Shown: positions 26,051-33,950, numbered from the stretch's first letter. The stretch is 64,000 bases of DNA from Flavobacterium aestivum (GCF_026870175.2 NZ_CP113977.2:2790001-2854000); one strand, 5' to 3'. The notes: a model not told the origin generated them from the sequence alone. Made by a program: numbers and translations.

Positions 26051-26689
26051 ATGGATAAAATTAAGATTATAATAGTGGATGATCATGTATTGTTCTCTGA
26101 ATCATTATCCTATTTGGTCGGAAGTTTTAAAGAATTTGAAGTGATTGGAAATTATGGCAATGGGAGAGAGTTTATAAGTGCACTTTCTGAAGAAACTTTG
26201 ATGCCAAATGTTATATTGTTAGATATAAATATGCCTATAATGAATGGGGTAGAAACAATGAAATGGATTAAAGAAAATCATCCAAATTTAAAAGTTATAG
26301 TTTTATCCGTAAATGATGATGAGAATACAATAATGAAAATGATGGCGGATGGGGTTAAAGGTTATTTGTTGAAGGATACTTCTCCCAATCAATTCAGAGA
26401 AGCATTACTTGAAGTTTATAATAAAGGATTCTATTATTCAGAAAGAATTTCAAGTTGTCTGATAAATGAGCTGAGGAATGGCCATAATAGAGTATTCCTA
26501 AAAGAGAGAGAAGTAGAGTTTATAAAATTGGCCTGCACTGAAAAAACATACAATGAAATTGCTGTAGAAATGCACTTAAGTCCCAAAACGGTTGATGGTT
26601 ATAGAGAAAATTTATTTCAAAAATTAGAAATAAAAACAAGAATAGGACTAGTGCTTTATGCAATGAAAAATAAAATTGTTTGCGTATAG
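26051..26689 (+). CDS. NarL/LuxR-family response regulator
   Basis: This 212-residue regulator has a receiver domain with phospho-acceptor D58 (VILLDINMPIMNG) and acidic DD near residues 9-10. A LuxR-type helix-turn-helix follows (LACTEKTYNEIAVEMHLSPKTVDGYRENLFQKLEI). It pairs with the kinase 11 bp upstream. The stop is only 4 bp from the convergent rluA-type gene. Its likely targets include its own divergent region, which would place the metacaspase pair under its control; this is inference. Confidence 0.93.
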   Translation: MDKIKIIIVDDHVLFSESLSYLVGSFKEFEVIGNYGNGREFISALSEETLMPNVILLDINMPIMNGVETMKWIKENHPNLKVIVLSVNDDENTIMKMMADGVKGYLLKDTSPNQFREALLEVYNKGFYYSERISSCLINELRNGHNRVFLKEREVEFIKLACTEKTYNEIAVEMHLSPKTVDGYRENLFQKLEIKTRIGLVLYAMKNKIVCV

Positions 26690-26693
26690 TTTG

Positions 26694-27383
26694 TTAAATC
26701 GCTTTCCAAATTACATCTTCCGGAACTGGAGCAATAATAGTTATCTTTTCTTTTGAAACAGGGTGAGTGAATACCAATTTTCGGGCATGTAGATGAATTC
26801 CTCCATCAGGATTACTCCTGTCAGAGCCATATTTTAAATCTCCTTTAATTGGGGAGCCAATTGCTGAAAGCTGTGCTCGTATTTGATGGTGTCTGCCTGT
26901 ATGTAATTGAATTTCCAGTCCAACATAATTATCGAGTTCTTTGATGATTTTGTATTCTAAACTAGCCAATTTACTATCTGGAACTTCTTTGAGATGCGCT
27001 TTTGAAGTATTGTTCTTTTCGTTTCTTTTGATGTAATGAACAAGGGTATCTTCATTTTTGGCAGGTTTGTTTTTGACAACTGCCCAATATGTTTTTTGAG
27101 TTTCTCTATTACTGAATAACTCATTCATACGACTCAAGGCCTTGCTGGTACGGGCAAACACTACAATTCCGGTAGTAGGTCTGTCTAATCTGTGAACCAC
27201 TCCAAGAAATACTTCGCCTGGTTTATTGTATTTATCTTTGATGTACTCTTTGACAACATCACTAAGAGGTTTGTCACCGGTTTTGTCACCTTGCACAATA
27301 TCACCTACACGTTTATTTACCACTATAAGGTGATTGTCTTCGTGTAGGATTTGGAGATTATTTTTATTTGAAATTATTTTCAA
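26694..27383 (-). CDS. RluA-family RNA pseudouridine synthase
   Basis: This 229-residue enzyme has the RluA catalytic motif HRLDRPTTG with D67, and the C-terminal RHHQIRAQLSAIGSPIKGD and RLVF-like blocks. It converts uridine to pseudouridine in rRNA or tRNA; the exact target is not readable. The start is a TTG at 27381-27383 that matches the family's usual N terminus (MKIISNKNN, then LHEDNHLIVVNKR). It lies downstream of panB with an IVP gene and repeats in between. The TTG start sits right next to the repeat block. Confidence 0.9.
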   Translation of the reverse strand: MKIISNKNNLQILHEDNHLIVVNKRVGDIVQGDKTGDKPLSDVVKEYIKDKYNKPGEVFLGVVHRLDRPTTGIVVFARTSKALSRMNELFSNRETQKTYWAVVKNKPAKNEDTLVHYIKRNEKNNTSKAHLKEVPDSKLASLEYKIIKELDNYVGLEIQLHTGRHHQIRAQLSAIGSPIKGDLKYGSDRSNPDGGIHLHARKLVFTHPVSKEKITIIAPVPEDVIWKAI

Positions 27384-27390
27384 AAGAAAG

Positions 27391-27423
27391 GATTGTTAGA
27401 TTATTAGATAATTCGATTGTTAG
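27391..27423. repeat. Degenerate repeat arm downstream of the first IVP gene
   Basis: The words GATTGTTAGATTATTAG and ATAATTCGATTGTTAG are near-tandem. They are the reverse complement style of the AATCGAATAATC words on the other side of the IVP gene (27798-27913). The two arms are roughly complementary and enclose the IVP gene. Confidence 0.6.
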
Positions 27424-27435
27424 AAAAATAGAAAT

Positions 27436-27786
27436 CTATTTTAACGTAGAACGAAATTTAGATGTCATTTTAGTGATTCTGTCAATAGTGAGGCATAATT
27501 CATCTAGCTTTATTTGGTCAATATAGCCTAAATCGAAAGCTATTAATAATTGTGTTTCAATTTCATAAATAGAACCAATAGCAATTTCAAGAAATCTAGA
27601 AAAATCCTTATTACTGCTTCTAGAGCAACCTTCTGCCATATTTGATGGAACAGATACTGAAGCACGACGAAGTTGATTTGTCAATCCAAACTTTTCTGAT
27701 TCAGGAAAATTTGCAGTAATAATATAAATTTCAGAACAAAACTTTCTGCTTAATTTCCATATTTCTAAATCTTTAAATCTATGCAT
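27436..27786 (-). CDS. Four-helix-bundle protein (23S rRNA intervening-sequence protein, IVP family)
   Basis: This 116-residue protein is entirely helical. It has the IVP-family signatures FKDLEIWKLSRKFCSEIY, FGLTNQLRRASVSVPSNMAEG and SRFLEIAIGSIYEIETQL. The family (PF05635) was first found in intervening sequences of 23S rRNA and is related to the Avd accessory protein of diversity-generating retroelements; it is basic and likely binds nucleic acid. There is no rRNA here. The gene separates panB from the rluA-type gene and is flanked by complementary degenerate repeats. A paralogue lies at 33951-34310. Confidence 0.88.
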   Translation of the reverse strand: MHRFKDLEIWKLSRKFCSEIYIITANFPESEKFGLTNQLRRASVSVPSNMAEGCSRSSNKDFSRFLEIAIGSIYEIETQLLIAFDLGYIDQIKLDELCLTIDRITKMTSKFRSTLK

Positions 27787-27797
27787 GTTCTATTTTA

Positions 27798-27928
27798 ATC
27801 GAATTATCGAGAAATCCAATAATCTAAAAGTCTAAATTAATACTGCTTTTTATATTTAATTTTAATCTAGTTATCTAATTATCCAATAATCGAATAATCG
27901 AATAATCGAATAATCTAAATTAATACTG
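27798..27928. repeat. AATCGAAT-type tandem repeats with a 15-bp direct repeat
   Basis: The region upstream of the IVP gene contains AATCGAATTATCGAG and four successive AATCGAATAATC-like units (27886-27915). The 15-mer TCTAAATTAATACTG occurs at 27831-27845 and again at 27914-27928, where it includes the panB stop codon. The second copy therefore looks like a duplicated piece of the panB 3' end. Confidence 0.75.
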
Positions 27929-28738
27929 TTCTTTCTCGTTTGGAAAATCCTGTGATTTTACATCCTCAACATATTGACTAATTGCAGAAGTCATACCTTC
28001 GTATAAATTCATGTAGCGTCTTAAGAAGCGAGGGCTAAATTCATTGTTCATACCCAACATATCGTGTATTACCAATACTTGTCCATCAACACCACCACCA
28101 GCACCAATCCCAATTACAGGAATAGAAATACTTTGAGCCACTTTTGATGCCAAATGGGCAGGTATTTTTTCAAGCACTAAAGCGAAACAACCTAATTGTT
28201 CTAATAATTTAGCATCTTCAATTAATTTTTCGGCTTCTTGTTCTTCTTTGGCACGAACGGTATAAGTACCAAATTTATAAATAGATTGAGGTGTTAATCC
28301 TAAATGCCCCATAACCGGGATGCCTGCATTCAAGATTTTTTTAATTGAATCTTTTATTTCTTTACCACCTTCTAATTTTACAGCGTGACCACCACTTTCT
28401 TTCATAATTCTGATAGCAGAACGCAAAGCTTCTTTAGAATCTGATTGGTAACTTCCAAAAGGTAAATCAACAACAATCAAAGCTCTTTCTACAGCTCTAA
28501 CTACAGATGAAGCATGATAAATCATTTGGTCTAATGTGATTGGTAAAGTAGTTTCATGACCCGCCATAACATTTGAAGCTGAATCACCAACTAGAATTAC
28601 ATCAATTCCAGCTGTATCTACAATTTTGGCCATGGTATAATCATAAGCCGTAAGCATAGAGATTTTTTCGCCATTGGATTTCATCTCTATTAAGGATCTT
28701 GTGGTTATTCTTTTATAGTCTTTTTTAGCTACAGACAT
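27920..28738 (-). CDS. panB: 3-methyl-2-oxobutanoate hydroxymethyltransferase
   Basis: This 272-residue TIM-barrel enzyme performs the first committed step of pantothenate (CoA) synthesis, hydroxymethylating alpha-ketoisovalerate with methylene-tetrahydrofolate. Typical motifs are [63 protein letters not shown] and [18 protein letters not shown]. Length and motifs are complete. The IVP gene and the rluA-type gene follow on the same strand. A small hairpin lies in its upstream region. Confidence 0.96.
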   Translation of the reverse strand: MSVAKKDYKRITTRSLIEMKSNGEKISMLTAYDYTMAKIVDTAGIDVILVGDSASNVMAGHETTLPITLDQMIYHASSVVRAVERALIVVDLPFGSYQSDSKEALRSAIRIMKESGGHAVKLEGGKEIKDSIKKILNAGIPVMGHLGLTPQSIYKFGTYTVRAKEEQEAEKLIEDAKLLEQLGCFALVLEKIPAHLASKVAQSISIPVIGIGAGGGVDGQVLVIHDMLGMNNEFSPRFLRRYMNLYEGMTSAISQYVEDVKSQDFPNEKEQY

Positions 28739-28760
28739 AATTTTATATGATTTTTAAACC

Positions 28761-28778
28761 ATCCCGATGCTTCGGGAT
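28761..28778. repeat. Small perfect hairpin upstream of panB
   Basis: ATCCCGA-TGCT-TCGGGAT forms a 7-bp stem with a 4-nt loop, 23 bp upstream of the panB start. This exact palindrome is, from memory, frequent in Flavobacterium intergenic regions. It could be a leader structure or a small dispersed repeat. Confidence 0.55.
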
Positions 28779-28969
28779 TGGTGTTGATTTTTAGTATGAG
28801 AGTGTAAAAGTAATAAATTGAATTTTTTAAAATTGAATTTTTGCAAGGAATATGAAAAAGAAGACTAGGGAATTTACAGTATTTGTATTAAACCAAAGTA
28901 TTTTAAAGATTTCCCATAACAAATAACTAAAATGACTAATTTTGATAAATAAACTCACAAAATTCAATT

Positions 28970-30310
28970 TTGAAAAACATACTCATCATTGATGACGAAG
29001 AAAAATTACGTCATCTACTGGCTCGAATCATAAAATCAGAAGGTTTTGATGTTTTTGAAGCTCCTGATTTGAAGTCAGGTTTTAAAAAATTAGAAACCAA
29101 TGATATTGATGTTGTTTTATGTGATGTCAAGCTTCCGGATGGTAATGGTGTTGATTTTCTTCAAAAAATAAAGACTGTTTTTCCTATAACGGAAGTTATT
29201 CTCCTGACCGCTTTCGGTAAAATTTCTGATGGCGTTCAAGCTATGAAAAATGGTGCTTTTGACTATATCGTAAAAGGCGATGATAATGATAAAATTATCC
29301 CATTGTTATATAAAGCTTTAGAAAAAGTTCAACTCAAAAAGAAAGTCAAACAACTTGAAAAACGAATATCCGATAAGTATTCTTTTGATAGCATTATTGG
29401 AAAATCGAAAGGGTTGGAGCAAGTTATTGATTTGGCCAAAAAAGTTGCCAAAACCGATTCTACTGTACTTTTGATTGGAGAAACCGGAACAGGAAAAGAG
29501 GTTTTTGCACAAGCCATTCATGAAAACAGTAATCGAGCAGGAAAATCATTCGTTGCTTTAAACTGTAGTACTTTCAGTAAAGAAATTCTGGAAAGTGAAT
29601 TATTTGGGCACAAACAAGGAGCATTTACTGGAGCCATAAAAGATAAAAAAGGTTTTATTGAAGAAGCCAACGGTGGGACTTTGTTTTTGGATGAAATAGG
29701 CGAAATGCCACTAGAACTCCAAGCCAAATTATTACGGGTTCTTGAAACCAGTGAGTACATACAAATAGGAGACACAACACCTAAAAAATCTAATTTTCGT
29801 TTGATTGCCGCAACGAACCGCGATTTAAAAGCCGAAAGTGATGAACATCGTTTTCGCTCCGACTTGTATTTTAGATTGAATATTTTTGAGATTAAAATTC
29901 CGCCTTTGCGAGAAAGAATAAAGGATATAGCGCCCTTAACCGATTATTTCGTGAAAGAATTCTCATTGAAAGGAAATAAGAAAGGATTGACGATTGATTC
30001 TAATTTCATGCATAAATTAGAAACCTATCATTGGCCGGGAAATGTTCGTGAATTGAGAAATGTAATTGAGCGTTCAGTAATTCTAGCGAGTGATGATATC
30101 TTGATACAAGATGTTTTGCCTTATGAAATTCAGCACCAAATTGGTCATGCGAACAAAACATTATCCGCGTTTTCTATGCAAAGTGTCGAAAAATTACATA
30201 TTCAGAAAGTTCTAAATTATACTAAAGGCAATAAGGCCGAAGCTGCACGCTTACTAGAAATAGGTATTGCAACGCTTTACCGAAAATTAGATGAGTATAA
30301 TATGCAATAA
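28970..30310 (+). CDS. Sigma-54-dependent response regulator (NtrC family), probable Kdp regulator
   Basis: This 446-residue activator has a receiver (D52 in VVLCDVKLPDGNG) and a sigma-54 AAA+ domain with Walker A GETGTGKE. It carries the sigma-54 contact loop GAFTGA and Walker B GGTLFLDEIGEMPL. A Fis-type HTH (GNKAEAARLLEIGIATLYRKL) closes it. The start is a TTG at 28970; no ATG lies upstream in frame before a stop. TAATTTTG at 28937-28944 is a possible -7 box. It precedes a kdp locus that carries a sigma-54-like promoter and a matching kinase, so it probably replaces KdpE. Confidence 0.93.
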   Translation: MKNILIIDDEEKLRHLLARIIKSEGFDVFEAPDLKSGFKKLETNDIDVVLCDVKLPDGNGVDFLQKIKTVFPITEVILLTAFGKISDGVQAMKNGAFDYIVKGDDNDKIIPLLYKALEKVQLKKKVKQLEKRISDKYSFDSIIGKSKGLEQVIDLAKKVAKTDSTVLLIGETGTGKEVFAQAIHENSNRAGKSFVALNCSTFSKEILESELFGHKQGAFTGAIKDKKGFIEEANGGTLFLDEIGEMPLELQAKLLRVLETSEYIQIGDTTPKKSNFRLIAATNRDLKAESDEHRFRSDLYFRLNIFEIKIPPLRERIKDIAPLTDYFVKEFSLKGNKKGLTIDSNFMHKLETYHWPGNVRELRNVIERSVILASDDILIQDVLPYEIQHQIGHANKTLSAFSMQSVEKLHIQKVLNYTKGNKAEAARLLEIGIATLYRKLDEYNMQ

Positions 30311-30328
30311 TAAAATTATCATTTTGAG

Positions 30329-30356
30329 AAAAGCTCTGCATATTTGTGGAGCTTTT
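30329..30356 (+). terminator. Intrinsic terminator of the sigma-54 regulator gene
   Basis: AAAAGCTCTGCA (30329-30340) pairs with TGTGGAGCTTTT (30345-30356), including two wobble pairs. The loop is TATT and the stem runs into a T tract. A near copy occurs at 31136-31162. Confidence 0.88.
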
Positions 30357-30414
30357 TTTTATGTTGTAAAATATCTATGGCATGCAACTTCTTTAATCCT
30401 TTCGGTAAGATTTT

Positions 30415-30924
30415 TTAATCTGAGGTATTATTGGGCGAATTAATCAGAAGATTAAAAGCAATTAAAAAAGAAAAAGTACCTAGAATGGCGATGCAAAAAT
30501 TGGCTTTTTCCGCAGTTTGTTTTACAATATCACTTTTCTTTTTGATAGCAAGCGTATTTAATTTCAAAATATGAAATATGTTTTGACGAATTTGATTTTT
30601 TAAAGCTTCATCATTCCAGTTCTTTTTCAAAGCATCAAAATTATTCTGCAGCTCATAAGTTACTTTATCTTCGCCAGCTTCAGTAATATTTCCCATTTGT
30701 TTGGTCAGATTGGTTTCAAACAGAGCTATTGCTTTTTCTTTATCAGAATTAATTTCGTCTAACGAGAGAAGCATATTTCTAGAGTACTCGAGTGTATTAT
30801 AATTGGCTTTCAAAATGTTTTCAGTATCATTTTCAATAGAAAAATTATAGTACGCACTCACTAATGAAAGTGAAATTATCATTAGAAAAAGCAATCCAAT
30901 TTTTGAGTTTAATTTGATTTTCAT
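30415..30924 (-). CDS. Truncated paralogue of the Kdp-linked kinase sensor domain
   Basis: This 169-residue protein aligns without gaps to the first 168 residues of the kinase at 39639-41375, including an identical run of 24 residues near position 35. It has a first membrane helix, the alpha-helical extracytoplasmic sensor and a second membrane helix. It stops at the point where the kinase enters its HAMP domain (SPNN versus LPNN). HAMP, PAS and kinase parts are absent. The reading frame is intact, so it may be a sensor decoy or heterodimer partner rather than a dead fragment. The ATG at 30922-30924 is preferred over an upstream TTG. Confidence 0.8.
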   Translation of the reverse strand: MKIKLNSKIGLLFLMIISLSLVSAYYNFSIENDTENILKANYNTLEYSRNMLLSLDEINSDKEKAIALFETNLTKQMGNITEAGEDKVTYELQNNFDALKKNWNDEALKNQIRQNIFHILKLNTLAIKKKSDIVKQTAEKANFCIAILGTFSFLIAFNLLINSPNNTSD

Positions 30925-31135
30925 TTTCAAAAATATTATGTGATGTTTGGACTAATAGTATTATTGATTATGAATGTAAGATATTGGTTTCTAGGTGTTT
31001 TTATAGGTTCTAATTTACAACTCTTAATTTTTAAATCCTAATTTATGACTATTAACTTTTAAATCGTTACCAATCGGGGTAATCTAAACCTATTTATATG
31101 ATGAATAAGTCGTGATGAAAAATTATCGTTTTGAG

Positions 31136-31162
31136 AAAAGCTTATCATTTTGATAGGCTTTT
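31136..31162 (+). terminator. Duplicate terminator-like hairpin before the kdp promoter
   Basis: AAAAGCTTATCA (31136-31147) pairs with TGATAGGCTTTT (31151-31162) with one mismatch, followed by a T tract. The sequence from 31119 on copies 30312 on (AAAATTATC, then TTTTGAGAAAAGCT). No plus-strand gene ends nearby, so it looks like a duplicated terminator. It lies in the 358-bp gap 30925-31282, which otherwise holds only AT-rich DNA and the promoter below. Confidence 0.7.
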
Positions 31163-31232
31163 TTTATGTCTTTTTTTGGCACGACAACATCAACACTTTA
31201 TATAATAGTGCTTTATGGATTTTTCATTTTTT

Positions 31233-31248
31233 TGGAATGCTTTTGGCA
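31233..31248 (+). promoter_or_regulatory. Candidate sigma-54 promoter of the kdp operon
   Basis: TGGAATGCTTTTGGCA has GG and GC at the exact -24/-12 spacing of the sigma-54 consensus TGGCACG-N4-TTGCA. Transcription would start near 31260, about 23 nt before the ATG at 31283. A sigma-54 activator gene lies just upstream. A second GG element (TGGCACG at 31177) lacks a good -12 partner. Confidence 0.65.
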
Positions 31249-31282
31249 TAAGGGATCAAGAACAAATAAACCATTATTAGTA

Positions 31283-31564
31283 ATGAAAAATAAAATAGCC
31301 ACGATTTACGAACAAGCAGAGCGCTTTGCCGAAATCACAAAAGTTGCAATTATTACAGGGAATATTAATCGAGCAAAAAAATGCTTAGCATTAGCTGAGC
31401 GATTATTTGAAACGGGAAGCAGCGAAACAAAGAATGCTATTTCGAATGTATATGTTTTTTCGGTTTCCTCATTCATGGAACTGCGTCGTTGCAACATTTC
31501 TAATCTGTTTCCTAAATCGTTGAAGGCAGAATACATCAAGCAAATAAATGCTTCTGGTGTTTGA
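31283..31564 (+). CDS. Small conserved-looking protein at the head of the kdp operon
   Basis: This 93-residue soluble protein is predicted to be mainly helical (MKNKIATIYEQAERFAEITK, NINRAKKCLALAERLF). It contains a run KNAISNVYVFSVSSFMELRRC that looks like a packed helix core. An upstream in-frame ATG exists at 31166, but the stretch between holds a sigma-54-like promoter, so 31283 is the better start. I do not recognise the family with certainty; similar small proteins accompany kdp genes in Flavobacteriia from memory. Position suggests a role in Kdp control or assembly. Confidence 0.7.
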   Translation: MKNKIATIYEQAERFAEITKVAIITGNINRAKKCLALAERLFETGSSETKNAISNVYVFSVSSFMELRRCNISNLFPKSLKAEYIKQINASGV

Positions 31565-31565
31565 A

Positions 31566-31659
31566 AATTTAAAGATTTAAAGATTTAAAGATTTAAAAAT
31601 TTAAAGATTTAAAGATCTTACTAATCTGACAATCGAATAATCCAACTATCTAATAATCT
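31566..31659. repeat. TTTAAAGA tandem repeat block
   Basis: About six direct units of TTTAAAGA occupy 31566-31615. AATCTGACAATCGAATAATC and CTATCTAATAATCT words follow up to the next small ORF. It is one of several word-repeat spacers in this operon. Confidence 0.8.
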
Positions 31660-31743
31660 ATGATCACAATTCTTTTACTCGCATTAGCAGTTTTGCTTTT
31701 TGCGATTTGTTTCAAGTCCGTCGAATTTTTTGAAAAAATCTAA
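31660..31743 (+). CDS. 27-residue membrane peptide upstream of kdpF
   Basis: The ORF starts ATG at 31660 and stops at 31741-31743. The peptide is a single hydrophobic helix (ITILLLALAVLLFAICF) with a charged tail KSVEFFEKI. Its size and form resemble KdpF, but the true KdpF-type tail (RPEKF-like) is in the next ORF, 3 bp downstream. Tight spacing to kdpF and a protein-like tail argue that it is translated. It could be a second small Kdp subunit. Confidence 0.55.
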   Translation: MITILLLALAVLLFAICFKSVEFFEKI

Positions 31744-31746
31744 ATC

Positions 31747-31824
31747 ATGACAGCACTATTTATTGTCGCACTTGCCGTATTCGGTTATTTGGTTTATGTA
31801 TTAATTAAACCTGAAAAATTTTAA
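31747..31824 (+). CDS. kdpF: Potassium-transporting ATPase small subunit KdpF
   Basis: This 25-residue peptide starts at ATG 31747. It is one membrane helix (ALFIVALAVFGYLVYVLI) ending KPEKF, the KdpF hallmark. KdpF stabilises the KdpFABC complex in the inner membrane. It is followed by a repeat block and then kdpA. Confidence 0.8.
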   Translation: MTALFIVALAVFGYLVYVLIKPEKF

Positions 31825-31825
31825 T

Positions 31826-32040
31826 AATGTAAGAAGTGAATAATGTTAGAAGTAAAATGTAAAAAAGTAAAATGTAAAAAAGTAAAATGTAAAAAGTAAA
31901 ATGTAAAAAGTGAAAAATGTAAAAAGCGAAAAATGAGAGGTGAAATGCGAAATACGCAGTCTAGAAGATTTTTTTGCATTATACTTCTCTCTACTAACAT
32001 TTCACGATTCACATTTTACAATTCACACTTCACCTAAGAA
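31826..32040. repeat. GTAAAATGTAAAAA tandem block with complementary right arm
   Basis: From 31826 the purine-rich words AGTAAAATGTAAAAA recur five or more times, then AGTGAAAAATG and AGAGGTGAAATGCG. After a T-rich turn near 31970 the complementary words appear (CATTTCACGATTCACATTTTAC, with AATTCACACTTCACC last). The block can fold on itself. It separates kdpF from kdpA. Confidence 0.8.
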
Positions 32041-32051
32041 AAAAACAAAAT

Positions 32052-33770
32052 ATGAACACAGAACTTTTTGGAGTCATCAGTATTTTTATCATCACAATAG
32101 TTTTGGCAATTCCTGTAGGAAGATATATTGCCAAGGTGTATTTGGGTGATAAAACCATACTTGATTCAATCTTCAATCCAATAGAAAAATTTATTTTCAG
32201 AATCAGTGGTATTAATTCCACAGAAGAAATGAACTGGAAACAGCATTTGAAAGCATTATTAGCCATAAACATGGTTTGGTTCTTTCTTTGTTTTTTCATT
32301 TTAATTTTCCAAGGAAGCTTACCGCTAAATCCAGATGGTAATCCATCTATGTCACCTGATTTGGCATTTAATACCGCAATTTCATTTATAGTGAATTGTA
32401 ATTTGCAGCATTATTCCGGTGAATCAGGTCTTTCTTATTTAGGACAAATGTTTTTAATGTTTCTGCAATTTGTTTCAGCAGGGACAGGGATGGCAGCTGC
32501 GGCCATGGTTTTTGTTGCCATGAGAGAGAGAACTACAGATAAACTAGGGAATTTTTATAATTTTTTCATCAAAAGTTGTACTCGTATTTTATTGCCGCTT
32601 TCGGCTATTGTTGCAGTCGTTTTAGTATTTAGCGGAACTCCAATGACATTTGAGGGAAAAGATAAAATTGTGACTTTACAAGGTGATACAGTCGAAGTTT
32701 CTCGTGGTCCGGCTGCTGCATTTATTGGTATAAAGCATATTGGAACCAATGGAGGAGGTTTTTTCGGAGCCAATTCAGCTCATCCATTAGAAAACCCTAC
32801 TTATCTCACTAATGCAGTTGAATTGTGGGCGCAATTAATTATCCCGTTTGCAATGATTTTTGCGTTAGGTTTCTTTCTTAACAAAAGAAAATTCTCTTAT
32901 GTCGTTTTCGGAGTAATGACCATCGGGTTCTTATTACTGGTGATACCAACAATGATTACCGAAATTAATGGAAATCCTGCCATTCAGAAAATGGGAATTA
33001 CCCAAGTAACAGGCGCCATGGAAGGTAAGGAAGTGCGTTTTGGAACCGCTATTACTAGTTTTTGGCAAATTGCAACAACTGTAATTTCTACTGGTTCTGT
33101 AAATAGCATGCATGATAGTTCAATGCCACTTTCTGGAGCTACGGAGTTGATGGCAATGATGGTCAATGCTTTTTACGGAGGTTGTGGTGTTGGCTGGCTG
33201 AATTTTTATGTTTTTATCATTTTGGCGGTTTTTATATCAGGTTTGATGGTAGGTAGAACCCCAGAATTTTTAGGAAAGAAAATAGAAGCCAGAGAAGTAA
33301 AAATAGCTGCGATTATCGCTATTCTTCATCCACTACTAATATTGGCAGGAACAGCTTTAGCATCTTATTTTGCTGCCAATGATACTGCAATGGGATATTG
33401 GTTTAGCGGAAACGCTACAGGTTGGTTAAATAATCCGGGTAATCATGGATTCTCTGAAATGTTATATGAATACACTTCGAGTGCAGCCAATAACGGCTCA
33501 GGTTTTGAAGGTTTAGGAGACAATAATCCATTTTGGAATATTACAACAGGGATTGTTTTATTACTGGGACGTTTCATTCCCATAATTGGACCATTAGCTA
33601 TTGCGGGATTGTTGGCTAATAAAAAATATATTCCAGAAAGTGCAGGAACTTTAAAAACGGATACTCCCATCTTTGGTGTAATGGTTTTTGCTGTAATCTT
33701 AATCATTTCAGCTCTATCATTCTTCCCAGCATTGGCACTAGGCCCATTGGCAGAATATTTCTCAATGTAA
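32052..33770 (+). CDS. kdpA: Potassium-transporting ATPase subunit KdpA
   Basis: This 572-residue potassium-channel-like subunit has about ten membrane helices and the four selectivity-loop regions. Visible ones are FNTAISFIVNCNLQHYSGES, GTNGGGFFGANSAHPLENPT and FYGGCGVGWLNFYV. C-terminal motifs include ENNGSGFEGL-like SAANNGSGFEGLGDNNPFW. KdpA binds and passes K+ in the KdpFABC complex. The gene order F-A is normal, but the next gene is an antisense IVP gene instead of kdpB. Confidence 0.97.
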   Translation: MNTELFGVISIFIITIVLAIPVGRYIAKVYLGDKTILDSIFNPIEKFIFRISGINSTEEMNWKQHLKALLAINMVWFFLCFFILIFQGSLPLNPDGNPSMSPDLAFNTAISFIVNCNLQHYSGESGLSYLGQMFLMFLQFVSAGTGMAAAAMVFVAMRERTTDKLGNFYNFFIKSCTRILLPLSAIVAVVLVFSGTPMTFEGKDKIVTLQGDTVEVSRGPAAAFIGIKHIGTNGGGFFGANSAHPLENPTYLTNAVELWAQLIIPFAMIFALGFFLNKRKFSYVVFGVMTIGFLLLVIPTMITEINGNPAIQKMGITQVTGAMEGKEVRFGTAITSFWQIATTVISTGSVNSMHDSSMPLSGATELMAMMVNAFYGGCGVGWLNFYVFIILAVFISGLMVGRTPEFLGKKIEAREVKIAAIIAILHPLLILAGTALASYFAANDTAMGYWFSGNATGWLNNPGNHGFSEMLYEYTSSAANNGSGFEGLGDNNPFWNITTGIVLLLGRFIPIIGPLAIAGLLANKKYIPESAGTLKTDTPIFGVMVFAVILIISALSFFPALALGPLAEYFSM

Positions 33771-33950
33771 AAAAGTGAAAAGTGAAAAGTGAGATGTAAA
33801 ATGTAAAATGAAAAATGTAAAATGAAAAATGTAAAATGTAAAAGTGAAAAGTAGAATGTAATTGTTTGGTTACGAACAATTTACTTCTGACAATTTACTT
33901 ATCACTTTTCACAATTCACAATTCACAATTCACATCTTACATCACACAAT
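33771..33950. repeat. GTGAAAAGTG / TGTAAAATG block with complementary right arm
   Basis: The left half (33771-33860) repeats GTGAAAAGTG, ATGTAAAATG and AAAAATGTAAAATG. A small hairpin ATTGTT/AACAAT follows near 33859-33878. The right half repeats CACTTTTCAC, then AATTCACAATTCAC, then ATCTTACATCACAC, the reverse complement of the left words. The block directly abuts the stop of the antisense IVP gene, and similar words (ACATTTCACACATAACATTT) occur beyond its start at 34350-34380. Confidence 0.85.

Noticed and set aside
31177..31192. Second sigma-54 promoter (TGGCACG-ACAA-CATCA)
   Set aside because: The -24 half is perfect, but the -12 half lacks the essential GC, so the site at 31233 is preferred.
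31166..31282. N-terminal extension of the small kdp-head protein from ATG 31166
   Set aside because: The stretch contains a terminator tail and a sigma-54-like promoter. The ATG at 31283 gives a compact protein with a better start.
31826..32040. CRISPR array
   Set aside because: The units are short and degenerate, there are no unique spacers of constant length, and no cas genes are nearby.
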